Assembly: GCA_902629505.1 (NCBI GenBank)
Contig: CACORF010000006.1
Span: 1 to 34,257 of the forward strand
From: an uncultured Bacteroidota bacterium
GTDB lineage: Bacteria > Bacteroidota > Bacteroidia > Flavobacteriales > Flavobacteriaceae
Direction of reading: 5' to 3'
DNA: 34,257 bases
This document shows positions 17,298-26,387 of this stretch, piece by piece. Both the position numbers and the translations under genes were made by a program. Numbering within the stretch: position 1 is the stretch's first letter; each line of letters begins with the position of its first letter. Below the pieces are notes generated by a model. It ran no database searches and had not been told where the DNA came from. It saw nothing but the letters and a program-made list of their open reading frames with translations.

Positions 17298-17329
17298 TTT
17301 GTTTAATTCAATTGTTTAAATTTAATTTG
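17298..17329 (+). promoter_or_regulatory. Candidate promoter of the TetR efflux operon
   Basis: TTTG (17298-17301) is followed after 20 bp by TTAATTTG (17322-17329). This fits the Bacteroidota -33 TTTG and -7 TAnnTTTG layout with one mismatch and normal spacing. The -7 box ends 19 bp before the TetR ATG. A direct repeat TTGTTTAA (17299-17306 and 17312-17319) lies between the elements and could be part of an autoregulatory operator. Confidence 0.45.
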
Positions 17330-17348
17330 CAGTCATTTTCTAGATGAA

Positions 17349-17957
17349 ATGAAGAAAGAATATTCTAAAACCGAAATAAAAATAAAGACTGCAGCTAAAT
17401 CACTTTTTTTGAAAAAAGGTTACAGCGCAACTACAACCAGAGAGATTGCAAAAAAATCCGACATTAATTTAGCACTATTAAATTATTATTTCACAAGTAA
17501 ATGGAAATTGTTTGAAATTATAATGTTCGAGACTCTTTTTGATTTTTTAAGTAAAATGGTGGAGGTCTACAATGATGAAAAAACTTCGTTAGAGGATAAA
17601 ATTAAGCTCACCTGTGAAAAATATATAGATATGACTATAGCTGAGCCACTCCTTCCCACTTTTGTGTTAAATGAACTAAAAAATAATCCTACTTCCTTTC
17701 TAAAAATGCCATCAACAAAAATGATTATGAAGTCAAGGCTTGTTGCGCAATATCAGGAAGGAGTAAAAAAAGGAATATATGCCAAAATAGAACCAATCCA
17801 TTTTGTGACAAATATTATGAGCTTGATAGTATTTCCTTTCATGTGTAGTCCAATATTAATGAAAATGGAGAAGCTGAATACAGAGGAATTCAACAATCTC
17901 ATGCATGAGAGAAAAAAATCAATTCCTAAATGGATAATTAAAATGATAAAAAAATGA
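17349..17957 (+). CDS. TetR/AcrR family transcriptional regulator
   Basis: A 202-residue regulator. The N-terminal helix-turn-helix spans about residues 12-50, with TTTREIAKKSDINLALLNYYF as its core (the NYYF element is a TetR hallmark). The C-terminal helical ligand domain has no recognisable relatives by eye. Its stop overlaps the TolC gene by 4 bp (ATGA), so it is the first gene of the efflux operon and probably represses it until an effector binds. An ATG at 17344 is immediately followed by an in-frame TGA and is rejected. Effector unknown. Confidence 0.92.
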   Translation: MKKEYSKTEIKIKTAAKSLFLKKGYSATTTREIAKKSDINLALLNYYFTSKWKLFEIIMFETLFDFLSKMVEVYNDEKTSLEDKIKLTCEKYIDMTIAEPLLPTFVLNELKNNPTSFLKMPSTKMIMKSRLVAQYQEGVKKGIYAKIEPIHFVTNIMSLIVFPFMCSPILMKMEKLNTEEFNNLMHERKKSIPKWIIKMIKK

Positions 17958-19279
17958 GAAAGCTTTTGTTTTTACTTTTCATATCAAACTTTTGTTATTC
18001 TCAATCAGAGGTAGTTAGTTTAAGCATAGAAGATGCTGTAAAATATGGAATTGAAAATAATAGAAATTTAAAAAATGCCGAGAGAGAAATAATAATGGCA
18101 TATCAGGAAAGATGGAAAACTATTGCAATTGGACTGCCTAATATCTCTTTAGATTTAAACTATTTAAATAATCTGGAACTCCCTACATCATTGATTCCTG
18201 CTGAATTTTTCGGTGGAAATAAAGGTGATTTTTCTGAGATTCAGTTTGGTACAGATCAAACTGCGATTGGATCTGTTAGAATGGAGCAATTATTATTTGA
18301 TGGTTCTTGGTTAGTTGGCTTAGAGTATAGTAAAATTTTTCTAGCAACATCTGAAAATTTTTATGAAAAAACACTATTAGAAGTAAGAGAGGCAATTGTA
18401 AAACTTTACAGCCTTGTTGCAACCTTAAATGAAGGAATTTCCCTTTTAGAAAATAATCTCGAAAACTTCAAAAAAGATTTGAACGAGGTTACTGAGCTTT
18501 ATAAAAATGGGTTTACAGAAGAAGAAAATGTAGAGCAAATAAGAATAACGCTTGCTCAAGCTGAGCTTTCATTACTTCAAGCAATTAAAACCAGAGATAA
18601 TCAGTTAAATCTTCTAAAATTAGTTCTAGGACTAAATATTAAAGATAAATTGGTACTTGTTACATCCCTAGATGATTTTATTGGAAATAATGTGGTTTTT
18701 GCAAATTCTTTTGAAAATTTCAATACAAGTAAAAACGTTGATATAAAAATCTCTCAAAACAACTTAGATACAAAAAGAATTGAATATCAATTGGAAAAAT
18801 CAAAACAGCTGCCTAAGATTTCTGGTTTTGTTAGTGGGACATACACTGGCTACAACAATGAATTTAACTTCACTGACAAATCACAAAGTTGGTTTGGCTC
18901 GTCAGTTGTAGGAGTTAATTTAGAAATTCCATTATTCAATGCCAACCGTATGAATGTATCATCACAAAAAGCAAAAATTGCTATGGAAAAAGCTAGAGAA
19001 AGCCTTGTTGAACAGAAGGAAAAGACTCAAGCAGAAGTTATACAAAAACTTAATGATTATCAATTAGCTAACAAGTCTTTAAGTGTTAATGAACAAAATA
19101 TGAATCTAGCTATTTCAATTGAAGATAAAAATTCAATCAAATTTTTTGAGGGCTTAGTATCATCCTTTGAACTAAGACAAGCACAAATTCAATTATTAGA
19201 TTCTCAACAAAAATATTTGAATTCTGTGATAGAATTGATTTCAATTAAAACAGAATTAGAAACCCTTTATAACAATTAA
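17954..19279 (+). CDS. TolC family outer-membrane efflux protein
   Basis: A 441-residue outer-membrane channel subunit. The signal peptide is about 1-17 (cleavage before Gln). The two-repeat TolC layout is visible: a first amphipathic helical block after VSLSIEDAVKYGIENN, and a second around 300-430 with SKQLPKISGFVSGTY, the NVSSQKAKIAMEKA helices and a C-terminal SVIELISIKTELE. Overlap with tetR and a 2-bp gap to the fusion-protein gene make a complete TolC-adaptor-pump set. Confidence 0.92.
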   Translation: MRKLLFLLFISNFCYSQSEVVSLSIEDAVKYGIENNRNLKNAEREIIMAYQERWKTIAIGLPNISLDLNYLNNLELPTSLIPAEFFGGNKGDFSEIQFGTDQTAIGSVRMEQLLFDGSWLVGLEYSKIFLATSENFYEKTLLEVREAIVKLYSLVATLNEGISLLENNLENFKKDLNEVTELYKNGFTEEENVEQIRITLAQAELSLLQAIKTRDNQLNLLKLVLGLNIKDKLVLVTSLDDFIGNNVVFANSFENFNTSKNVDIKISQNNLDTKRIEYQLEKSKQLPKISGFVSGTYTGYNNEFNFTDKSQSWFGSSVVGVNLEIPLFNANRMNVSSQKAKIAMEKARESLVEQKEKTQAEVIQKLNDYQLANKSLSVNEQNMNLAISIEDKNSIKFFEGLVSSFELRQAQIQLLDSQQKYLNSVIELISIKTELETLYNN

Positions 19280-19281
19280 TC

Positions 19282-20445
19282 ATGAATAAACTTTACTCAT
19301 TATTTATAACAATACTAATATTTAGCTGTGACTCATCTAGAAATTTATCTATAGAAAGTCTTATAGAAAATAAAGATTTGGATGAATTAAAAAAAAGAAA
19401 AAAAGAATATGTAGACCAAATGAACATAATGAAAGTTGAACTAAACGAGATAAATAATGGAATTTCTTTTCTAGATGAAAACGAAAGACTTACTCTCATA
19501 TCTAAATATGAGATTAAAGAGCAAGAGTTTAACAGTTACATTGAGACGCAAGCAAATCTCAAAACTAGAAAAAATATTCTTATACTTTCTGAGTTTCAAG
19601 GCACCTTAGAAAGAGTTTTTGTAGAAGAAGGTCAAAAAGTAAAAAAAGGTACTTTGCTAGCTCAAATAAATGATTCTGGTCTTCAAGAGCAGTTAGAACA
19701 ACTTGAAATTCAGACAAATTTTGCCAAAGAAAATTTTGAGAGGGTTCAAAGACTTTGGGAGAACAACATTGGCTCTGAAATTCAATACCTAAAAAGTAAA
19801 GCTGATTATGAAACAAGTCAAAAAGGAGTTGATCAAATGAGTGATATGCTCTCAAAAACAAAAATATATGCACCATTTGATGGAATAATAGATGAGATTA
19901 TATCAAACCCTGGGTCTAGTATGGTACCAGGAATTAGTCAAATACTTAGATTAGTAAACCTGGAAACAGTTTATGCAGAGGCCTTTGTTTCTGAAAAATA
20001 TATATCTAATGTTAGTGCTGAGACGGAAGCATTAGTAAGAATTCCTCTTCTTGAAAAGGAGATAAAATCAGTAATTACTCAAACAGGGAACTTTATAAAC
20101 CCAAACAATAGAACATTCCGTATTGAAGTACCTGTTGAAAATCCTGACAATAAAATAAAACAAAATCTAGACGCTAAGATTAGAATAAACATTTATAAAA
20201 AAGAAGATGCATTGGTAGTACCGTTAAGAATAATTAGAGAAGATGCTTCTGGAGAGAATTATTTATATGTAATAAATGAAGATGTGAAAGAGGGAGTGTA
20301 CGTTACTAAAAAAACATATGTAAAACTGGGTAATAAAAGCAACAAAGATGCTGAGGTAATTGAAGGACTTAATGTAGGAGAGTTAATTGTTCTTGAAGGT
20401 GCCAATATAGTTGAAGACTCTCAAAGAGTTAAACTAATTAAATAG
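19282..20445 (+). CDS. RND efflux periplasmic adaptor (membrane fusion) lipoprotein
   Basis: A 387-residue adaptor linking the RND pump to the TolC channel. The N-terminus has a hydrophobic stretch ending in FSC (Cys14), so the protein is probably lipid-anchored. Coiled coil from about 26 to 85, then the lipoyl-like half ILILSEFQGTLERVFVEEGQ, a hairpin around 130-195, the second lipoyl half TKIYAPFDGIIDEII, and beta-barrel and membrane-proximal domains to the end. The long charged coiled coil before the first lipoyl half is somewhat unusual for the family. It sits 2 bp after tolC and 1 bp before the pump. Confidence 0.92.
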   Translation: MNKLYSLFITILIFSCDSSRNLSIESLIENKDLDELKKRKKEYVDQMNIMKVELNEINNGISFLDENERLTLISKYEIKEQEFNSYIETQANLKTRKNILILSEFQGTLERVFVEEGQKVKKGTLLAQINDSGLQEQLEQLEIQTNFAKENFERVQRLWENNIGSEIQYLKSKADYETSQKGVDQMSDMLSKTKIYAPFDGIIDEIISNPGSSMVPGISQILRLVNLETVYAEAFVSEKYISNVSAETEALVRIPLLEKEIKSVITQTGNFINPNNRTFRIEVPVENPDNKIKQNLDAKIRINIYKKEDALVVPLRIIREDASGENYLYVINEDVKEGVYVTKKTYVKLGNKSNKDAEVIEGLNVGELIVLEGANIVEDSQRVKLIK

Positions 20446-20446
20446 A

Positions 20447-23400
20447 ATGAATAAAAAAAATAGAGAGTTTTTTCTCTCAAGTTGGGCAATAGAAAATAAA
20501 ACCATTATATATATTTTGATGGTTATTTTTCTTGTCTCAGGAGTTACTGCATACAATACTATGCCAAGAGAACCATTTCCTGAAATAAATACCACAAATG
20601 TTTTTGTTGCAACAGTTTTTCCGGGAAACAGTGCTGAAGAAATTGAGAAACTAGTTACTAACCCTCTGGAGGAGGAAATAAAAGGGGTCAAGGGTCTTAT
20701 TGAGCTTGAGTCAAGTTCATACGAAGGAGTATCAGTAATAAATGTTGAATTTGATGATGAGGTATTAATAGAAGTAGCAAGGCAACGGGTAAAGGATTTA
20801 GTTGACAATGTTACCGTTAGGGATGATTGGCCAACTTTTAACAATTCAAAAATTGATCCAAGTGTAACAGAATTTGACTTTGCTGAAAGATACCCTGTAC
20901 TTAATATTACTTTATTAGGAGATTATACTGTTGAGGAGCTAAAAAAATATGCTGAGTATCTTGAACTCAGAATTGAGAGGTTGCCTGAAATCAAATCTGT
21001 AGAAATAAGAGGACTTCAAGATTTTGAGGTAGAAATCGCCGTAGATCCTTTTATGATGAATGCTACAAAAACAAGTTTTACAGATATAATCTCATCAATA
21101 TCTCAAGAAAATGTTACAATTTCAGCTGGAAATATTGTTTCAGATGGTCAAAGAAGAAATGTTAAAATTGTTGGAGAAATTTCATCTCCAGACGAATTAG
21201 AAAATATTATTGTTAATACAAACAAAGGTCCAGTTTACCTTAAAGACGTTGCATCTGTTTCATTTAAGGAAAAAGAGGCAACATCATACGTAAGATACTT
21301 TAAACAAAAAACTGTAGCTCTTGAGGTGATTAAAAGAGGTGGAGAAAATGCAATTTTTGCATCCAATTCTATTAGAGAAATAATTGATGAGGCCAAAGTA
21401 AATTTTCTTCCATCCAATCTAGAAGTCAATGTAATTAACGATCAATCTGACTTTACTATTAACTCAGTCAATGACTTAATGAATAACCTGATATTTGGGA
21501 TCATTTTAGTCGTTACAGTAATAACATTCTTTTTAGGAATTAGAAATGCTCTATTTGTTGGTTTTGCAATACCAATGTCAATGTTCCTGTCTTTATTTTT
21601 TCTGTCATTATTTGGATTTACTCTCAACCAAATGGTTCTATTTGGATTAGTTATGGGATTAGGACTCTTAGTTGATAATGGAATAGTTGTAGTAGATAAT
21701 ATTTATAGACTTATGAAGGAAGAGGGCCTCTCAAGAATTCAAGCTGCTAAACTTGGAATTGGTGAAGTAGCGCTCCCTATAATCGTTTCTACAGCAACAA
21801 CAATAGCTGCTTTTATCCCTCTTGGAACATGGCCTGGAATTATAGGCGAATTTATGATTTATTTTCCAATTACACTTTCTGCAATTTTGGGTTCATCACT
21901 AATTGTAGCAATCTTTTTCAATTCAATGCTTGTATCAAATTTCATGACAGTTAAAGAAAATGAATTAAATAATAAAAACCTTTACAAGGCCACATATTTT
22001 TTGGGAAGTATTGGAATTATTTTTCTAATTTTTAATTCAACTAGAATTTTTGGTTCACTATTCCTATTGATAACTGTTTTTCTATGGCTTTATAAAATAT
22101 TCTTAAAAAAACAGATAGACAGATTCAAGGATAAAATTTTACCAATATTAGAAAATAATTATTCAAAGTTTCTAGCATATGCATTGTCTGGTATCAAGCC
22201 ATATATATTTATTTCTGGTACTTTCGGGTTATTTATCTTTTCAATTTTTTTAATGGGTCTTTTCCCACCAAAAATTGAGTTTTTTCCAGACAATGAACCA
22301 CAACAAATTTTAGTTTCTGTTGAATATCCTGAAGGGACGGATATATTAAAAACAAATGAGACATCCAAACTCGTAGAAAATGAAATATATAGTGTAATAA
22401 ACAACCCAAAGTATCTAGACAAGAACTATAATTTTTTAGTTGAATCTTCTATTTCCAATGTAGGAGATGGTGCTGGTAGCTCATTATCATCAACTGGTGC
22501 TGGAACACCTCATAAATCTTTAATAACAATGACCATGAGAGAGTTCAAATACAGAAGGGGTATTTCTAGTGAAGATCTTAGACGAGAGATACAACTTAAT
22601 TTAATTGAAAAGTTTCCCGGCATTGCAATTTTAGTTGAAAAAGACTCTCAAGGCCCACCATCTAGTTATCCTGTAAACATAGAAATATATGGTGATGATT
22701 ATCAGCAACTTATTGAGACTGCTATTTCGATGAAAAACTTCTTAAATCAAGAAAATATAGAAGGAATTGAACAACTAAAAATAGATGTTACCAAGAGTAA
22801 GCCTGGCCTAGAATTCTTAGTCGATAAAAAGAAAGCCGGAGAATTGGGTATTCCTGCTGGCCTTGTAGGTCAAACTATTAGAAATTCCATAATTGGAACC
22901 AAGGCAGGAGTCTTCAAGCTAGATGGTGAAGATTATGAGATAAATGTTAGATTTGAAAATGCGTATAAGAATGATTTGAGTTCGATACTAAATCAGAATA
23001 TTATATTTAGAGACCAGTCTTCAGGAGTAATCAAAGAGGTTCCTGTAGCATCAGTTGTTCAAGAAAAAAATACTGCAGCTTTCAATGCAATTAAACACAT
23101 AGATCTTCAAAGAGTTGTTACATTGTATTCTTCAATATTAGCAGGATCTAATGCTAATCAAATTGTTAATACAGCAGAAATTGCTTTAAGTGGATTTGAA
23201 ACACCTGAAAATGTAAGTTTCAAGTTTACTGGAGAAATTAAGGAGCAAGAAGAGAACCAAGAATTTTTATCTTCAGCTCTTTTAACTGCAATTTCTCTTA
23301 TAATTCTATTATTAGTATTTCAATTTAATTCTGTCTCAAAACCATTGATTGTTTTAATCTCAATTATATTAAGTTTTACTGGAGTTTTTCTTGGAATAGT

Positions 23401-23866
23401 TATTTTTAATTTAACCTTTAGTATTTTAATGACAATGCTTGGTATCATTTCATTAGCAGGAATTGTGGTTAATAACGCTGTTGTATTAATTGACTACACA
23501 GACCTATTATTCAAAAGGAAAAAAATTGATTTGAATCTATCTAAAAACGAATTAATTGACAAAAGCTCAGCTCTTGAACTAGTTAAAATGGCAGGAAAAG
23601 CTAGGCTCAAACCAGTTTTATTAACTGCTATTACAACAATTTTTGGTTTGGTTCCTCTTGCTGTTGGCCTTAATATTGATTTCTTCACTCTACTATCAGA
23701 TTTTAATCCAAATATCTATTTTGGTGGCGATAATGTAATCTTTTGGGGACCTTTAGCTTGGACTGTTATTTTCGGAATTACATTTGCTACTTTTTTAACC
23801 TTAATAATTGTTCCAACCATGTACTTTTTAATACATCTTGGTCGAATCAAACTAAAAAATATCTAG
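20447..23866 (+). CDS. RND family efflux pump, inner-membrane permease (HAE-1-like)
   Basis: A 1139-residue proton-driven exporter. Layout: first membrane helix about 20-37, porter domain with FPGNSAEEIE, helix block about 345-560, second porter domain about 620-930, second helix block about 940-1135. The helix-4 motif reads GLLVDNGIVVVDN: Asp410 is kept, but the neighbouring position, Asp in AcrB (D407-D408), is Asn411. The AcrB Lys940 position corresponds to Asn1009 in GIVVNNAVVLID. Many non-AcrB HAE-1 pumps vary here, so this points to a different relay rather than a dead pump. Substrate unknown; the operon is controlled by the linked TetR. The aspS gene follows after 21 bp. Confidence 0.93.
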   Translation: MNKKNREFFLSSWAIENKTIIYILMVIFLVSGVTAYNTMPREPFPEINTTNVFVATVFPGNSAEEIEKLVTNPLEEEIKGVKGLIELESSSYEGVSVINVEFDDEVLIEVARQRVKDLVDNVTVRDDWPTFNNSKIDPSVTEFDFAERYPVLNITLLGDYTVEELKKYAEYLELRIERLPEIKSVEIRGLQDFEVEIAVDPFMMNATKTSFTDIISSISQENVTISAGNIVSDGQRRNVKIVGEISSPDELENIIVNTNKGPVYLKDVASVSFKEKEATSYVRYFKQKTVALEVIKRGGENAIFASNSIREIIDEAKVNFLPSNLEVNVINDQSDFTINSVNDLMNNLIFGIILVVTVITFFLGIRNALFVGFAIPMSMFLSLFFLSLFGFTLNQMVLFGLVMGLGLLVDNGIVVVDNIYRLMKEEGLSRIQAAKLGIGEVALPIIVSTATTIAAFIPLGTWPGIIGEFMIYFPITLSAILGSSLIVAIFFNSMLVSNFMTVKENELNNKNLYKATYFLGSIGIIFLIFNSTRIFGSLFLLITVFLWLYKIFLKKQIDRFKDKILPILENNYSKFLAYALSGIKPYIFISGTFGLFIFSIFLMGLFPPKIEFFPDNEPQQILVSVEYPEGTDILKTNETSKLVENEIYSVINNPKYLDKNYNFLVESSISNVGDGAGSSLSSTGAGTPHKSLITMTMREFKYRRGISSEDLRREIQLNLIEKFPGIAILVEKDSQGPPSSYPVNIEIYGDDYQQLIETAISMKNFLNQENIEGIEQLKIDVTKSKPGLEFLVDKKKAGELGIPAGLVGQTIRNSIIGTKAGVFKLDGEDYEINVRFENAYKNDLSSILNQNIIFRDQSSGVIKEVPVASVVQEKNTAAFNAIKHIDLQRVVTLYSSILAGSNANQIVNTAEIALSGFETPENVSFKFTGEIKEQEENQEFLSSALLTAISLIILLLVFQFNSVSKPLIVLISIILSFTGVFLGIVIFNLTFSILMTMLGIISLAGIVVNNAVVLIDYTDLLFKRKKIDLNLSKNELIDKSSALELVKMAGKARLKPVLLTAITTIFGLVPLAVGLNIDFFTLLSDFNPNIYFGGDNVIFWGPLAWTVIFGITFATFLTLIIVPTMYFLIHLGRIKLKNI

Positions 23867-23887
23867 CTATATTTACATATAATTTTT

Positions 23888-25624
23888 ATGAATCGAACTA
23901 ACAATTGCGGGGAATTATCTAAATCTAACATAAATCAAAATGTAAAACTTTCTGGTTGGGTGAACAAGGTTAGAGAAAAAGGCTTTATAATTTGGATTGA
24001 CTTAAGAGATAGATATGGCATTACACAATTAGTTTTTGATAAAGAGAGATCAAGTGAAAAGATATTCAATTTAGCTTCTGAACTTGGGAGAGAGTTTGTA
24101 ATTGAAATTGAGGGGACTGTTATAGAAAGAAAAAAAATTAATGAAAAGATAAGTACTGGTGAAATAGAAATTCTTGTATCTAGTCTTAAAGTTTTAAATA
24201 AATCTCTTGTTCCACCATTTACTCTTGAAAATGAATCTGATGGCGGTGAAGAATTAAGAATGAAATATAGATATCTCGATATTAGAAGAGAACCAGTTAA
24301 AGAAAATTTAATTTTCAGACATGAATTATCACTTGAAGTAAGAAATTATCTATCCGAAAATGGATTTATCGATATTGAAACTCCATGTTTAATTAAGTCT
24401 ACCCCAGAAGGTGCAAGAGACTTTATAGTTCCCAGTAGACTTAACCCTGAACATTATTATGCATTACCTCAATCACCTCAAATTTTTAAACAGTTATTGA
24501 TGATAGGTGGTCTTGACAAGTATTATCAAATTGTTAAATGTTTTAGAGATGAAGATTTAAGAGCTGATAGACAACCAGAATTTACTCAAATAGATTGTGA
24601 AATGTCTTTTGTAAATCAAGAAGATATTTTTAGACAATTTGAAGGATTAATGTCCAGATTATTCTCTAGATTTTTAAATCAAGATAATGTTAAGTTTGAA
24701 AGAATGACTTATAATCATGCTATCGAAAATTATGGAATTGATAAACCTGACCTTCGATATGACATGAAAATCAATGACATAACAGATGAATTAAAAGGTA
24801 AAGGTTTCCAATTGTTTGATAATAATGACTTTTCATGTTGTATTAAAGTCGCAAATAAATCTGAAATTACAAGAAAGGAGATTGACAGCTTAACTGATTG
24901 GATTAAAAGACCACAGGTTGGGGCAACTGGACTATTGTGGATTAAAAATAATTTAGATTCTTCAGTTAAGTCATCATTTGACAAGTTTTTTTCAGAAGAA
25001 GATTTAAAGTCAATTTTGAATAAAATATCGTCCGAGCCTGGGGATATAATATTTATTTTATCTGGCAATAAAAAGGAATCTTTAACTCAAATTGGTTCTT
25101 TAAGAATAGAACTTGCAGAAAGATTTGAATTGATTGATTATAAAAAGATATGCCCAATATGGGTTACCGATTTTCCTCTTTTTGAATGGGACGAGGATGA
25201 AAAAAGATTTTTTTCCATGCATCATCCTTTTACATCAGCTAAACCTGAACATTTAAAATTGTTAGACACAGAACCTGAAAAAGTGATAGCAAATGCATAT
25301 GATCTAGTTCTTAATGGAAATGAAATAGGTGGTGGATCGATAAGAATTCATGATTTTGATACTCAAATGAAAATATTTGAACTTTTAGGAATGAGTAAAG
25401 AAGAATATACTAGTCAATTTGGGTTTTTAATTGATGCATTAAAGTATGGAGCGCCTCCTCATGGTGGTATTGCATTTGGGCTTGATAGACTTGCAGCAGT
25501 TCTTAAAGGAAAAGATGTTATAAGAGATTTTATTGCCTTTCCGAAGAATAACTCTGGTAAAGATCTTATGATTGACGCACCGTCAAGGTTAACTAAAGAA
25601 CAATTAAAGGATTTATCAAATTAA
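23888..25624 (+). CDS. aspS: Aspartyl-tRNA synthetase
   Basis: A 578-residue class II synthetase that attaches aspartate to tRNA-Asp. N-terminal OB-fold anticodon domain (VKLSGWVNKVREKGFIIWI, 19-37), the QSPQIFKQLL substrate loop (195-204), class II motif 2 FRDEDLRADRQPEFTQID (219-236), an inserted bacterial GAD domain about 280-420, and motif 3 GGIAFGLDRL (526-535) followed by RDFIAFPK. This is the bacterial-type enzyme at normal length. It follows the RND pump by 21 bp; a TATATTTA box (23868-23875, 7/8 to the -7 consensus) could give it its own promoter. Confidence 0.97.
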   Translation: MNRTNNCGELSKSNINQNVKLSGWVNKVREKGFIIWIDLRDRYGITQLVFDKERSSEKIFNLASELGREFVIEIEGTVIERKKINEKISTGEIEILVSSLKVLNKSLVPPFTLENESDGGEELRMKYRYLDIRREPVKENLIFRHELSLEVRNYLSENGFIDIETPCLIKSTPEGARDFIVPSRLNPEHYYALPQSPQIFKQLLMIGGLDKYYQIVKCFRDEDLRADRQPEFTQIDCEMSFVNQEDIFRQFEGLMSRLFSRFLNQDNVKFERMTYNHAIENYGIDKPDLRYDMKINDITDELKGKGFQLFDNNDFSCCIKVANKSEITRKEIDSLTDWIKRPQVGATGLLWIKNNLDSSVKSSFDKFFSEEDLKSILNKISSEPGDIIFILSGNKKESLTQIGSLRIELAERFELIDYKKICPIWVTDFPLFEWDEDEKRFFSMHHPFTSAKPEHLKLLDTEPEKVIANAYDLVLNGNEIGGGSIRIHDFDTQMKIFELLGMSKEEYTSQFGFLIDALKYGAPPHGGIAFGLDRLAAVLKGKDVIRDFIAFPKNNSGKDLMIDAPSRLTKEQLKDLSN

Positions 25625-25629
25625 ACTAG

Positions 25630-25872
25630 ATGAAAGTTTTAGTTAAAATATTATCATACCTAGTCTTTATTGGAATCTTCATTGGAATATTTTCTAAAGA
25701 AATTTTGGGAGAACAAATTGGTGATATTATAATTGGTATATCCGTCCTTACCGGAACCTTAATATTTATGCCCTTATTTCTTGCCCATAGATGGAAAGGA
25801 AAAAAATTAAAAGATTATACTCTGAGTGAGGAAAATATTAGAAAGATGAGAGAAAAAGCTGATGAATTTTAA
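25630..25872 (+). CDS. Small two-helix membrane protein of unknown function
   Basis: An 80-residue protein not recognised beyond its layout: helix 1 about 5-22 (Gly/Ile-rich), a short loop with KEILGEQ, helix 2 about 32-52, then a basic-to-mixed charged tail (HRWKGKKLKDYTLSEENIRKMREKADEF) probably cytoplasmic. It starts 5 bp after aspS and so is likely cotranscribed. Its last 4 bases overlap the convergent tadA. Clean codon use and tight spacing support a real gene. Confidence 0.75.
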   Translation: MKVLVKILSYLVFIGIFIGIFSKEILGEQIGDIIIGISVLTGTLIFMPLFLAHRWKGKKLKDYTLSEENIRKMREKADEF

Positions 25873-26306
25873 TCTCTAATCTTTTTAAAAAACTTATTTA
25901 GTAAATCTTTTGATTCACTCTCCATAATACCGGAAATAGTTTTAATATCTCTGTCTATTTCTAAATTATAGCTTGAAAAGCCTCTTTTTTTATCTGAAGC
26001 TGCATAAACTATGGTATCAATTTTAGACCAATATATCGCACCATAACACATCAAACATGGTTCTAAGGTGCAATAGAGAATACACTTTTTTAAATTCTTA
26101 GTTTTTAAAAAGTTTTGTGCAGATGTAATTGCGATAAGTTCAGCATGTGCAGTTGAATCATTTAAAAGCTCAACCATATTTGATGATTTAGATATAATTT
26201 CATTGTCATAAACAATAACGCAGCCAACCGGAACTTCATCTTTATAAAAAGCATAGTTTGCCTCTTCAAATGCTTTTTTCATAAAATAATTATGATCTTT
26301 TTTCAT
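25869..26306 (-). CDS. tadA: tRNA adenosine(34) deaminase
   Basis: A 145-residue zinc deaminase that converts A34 to inosine in tRNA-Arg(ACG). Zinc and catalytic motifs: HAE (54-56, His54 ligand and Glu56 proton shuttle) and PCLMC (83-87, Cys84 and Cys87). The N-terminus FMKKAFEEANYAFYKDEVPVG is typical. Paralogous guanine deaminases share the motifs, but this is the only such gene here and fits TadA in length. A 14-bp perfect palindrome lies directly upstream. Confidence 0.9.
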   Translation of the reverse strand: MKKDHNYFMKKAFEEANYAFYKDEVPVGCVIVYDNEIISKSSNMVELLNDSTAHAELIAITSAQNFLKTKNLKKCILYCTLEPCLMCYGAIYWSKIDTIVYAASDKKRGFSSYNLEIDRDIKTISGIMESESKDLLNKFFKKIRD

Positions 26307-26307
26307 G

Positions 26308-26321
26308 TTGTAAATTTACAA
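26308..26321. promoter_or_regulatory. 14-bp perfect palindrome between tadA and polA
   Basis: TTGTAAATTTACAA is its own reverse complement. It starts 1 bp upstream of the tadA ATG (on the other strand) and 67 bp before polA. Its right half extends into TTTACAAAAT (26315-26324), which also occurs twice in tandem upstream of greA. It may be an operator or a promoter-proximal element; in such AT-rich DNA chance is possible. Confidence 0.35.
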
Positions 26322-26348
26322 AATAGGTGTATTGATTTTTCGAATATA

Positions 26349-26356
26349 TATCTTTG
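26349..26356 (+). promoter_or_regulatory. Candidate -7 promoter box of polA
   Basis: TATCTTTG matches TAnnTTTG exactly, 31 bp before the polA ATG. The nearest upstream TTG (26332-26334) is only 14 bp away, short for a -33 element. Confidence 0.4.
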
Positions 26357-26387
26357 TATATTGACATAAATTATTTTCACAGTTTTA

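Noticed and set aside
20434-20844. 136-residue - strand open frame at the start of the RND gene
   Set aside because: Ser/Thr-rich antisense of the RND N-terminal coding region with no recognisable motif.
24730-25068. 112-residue - strand open frame within aspS
   Set aside because: Antisense of the AspRS insertion domain with no motifs or plausible start context.
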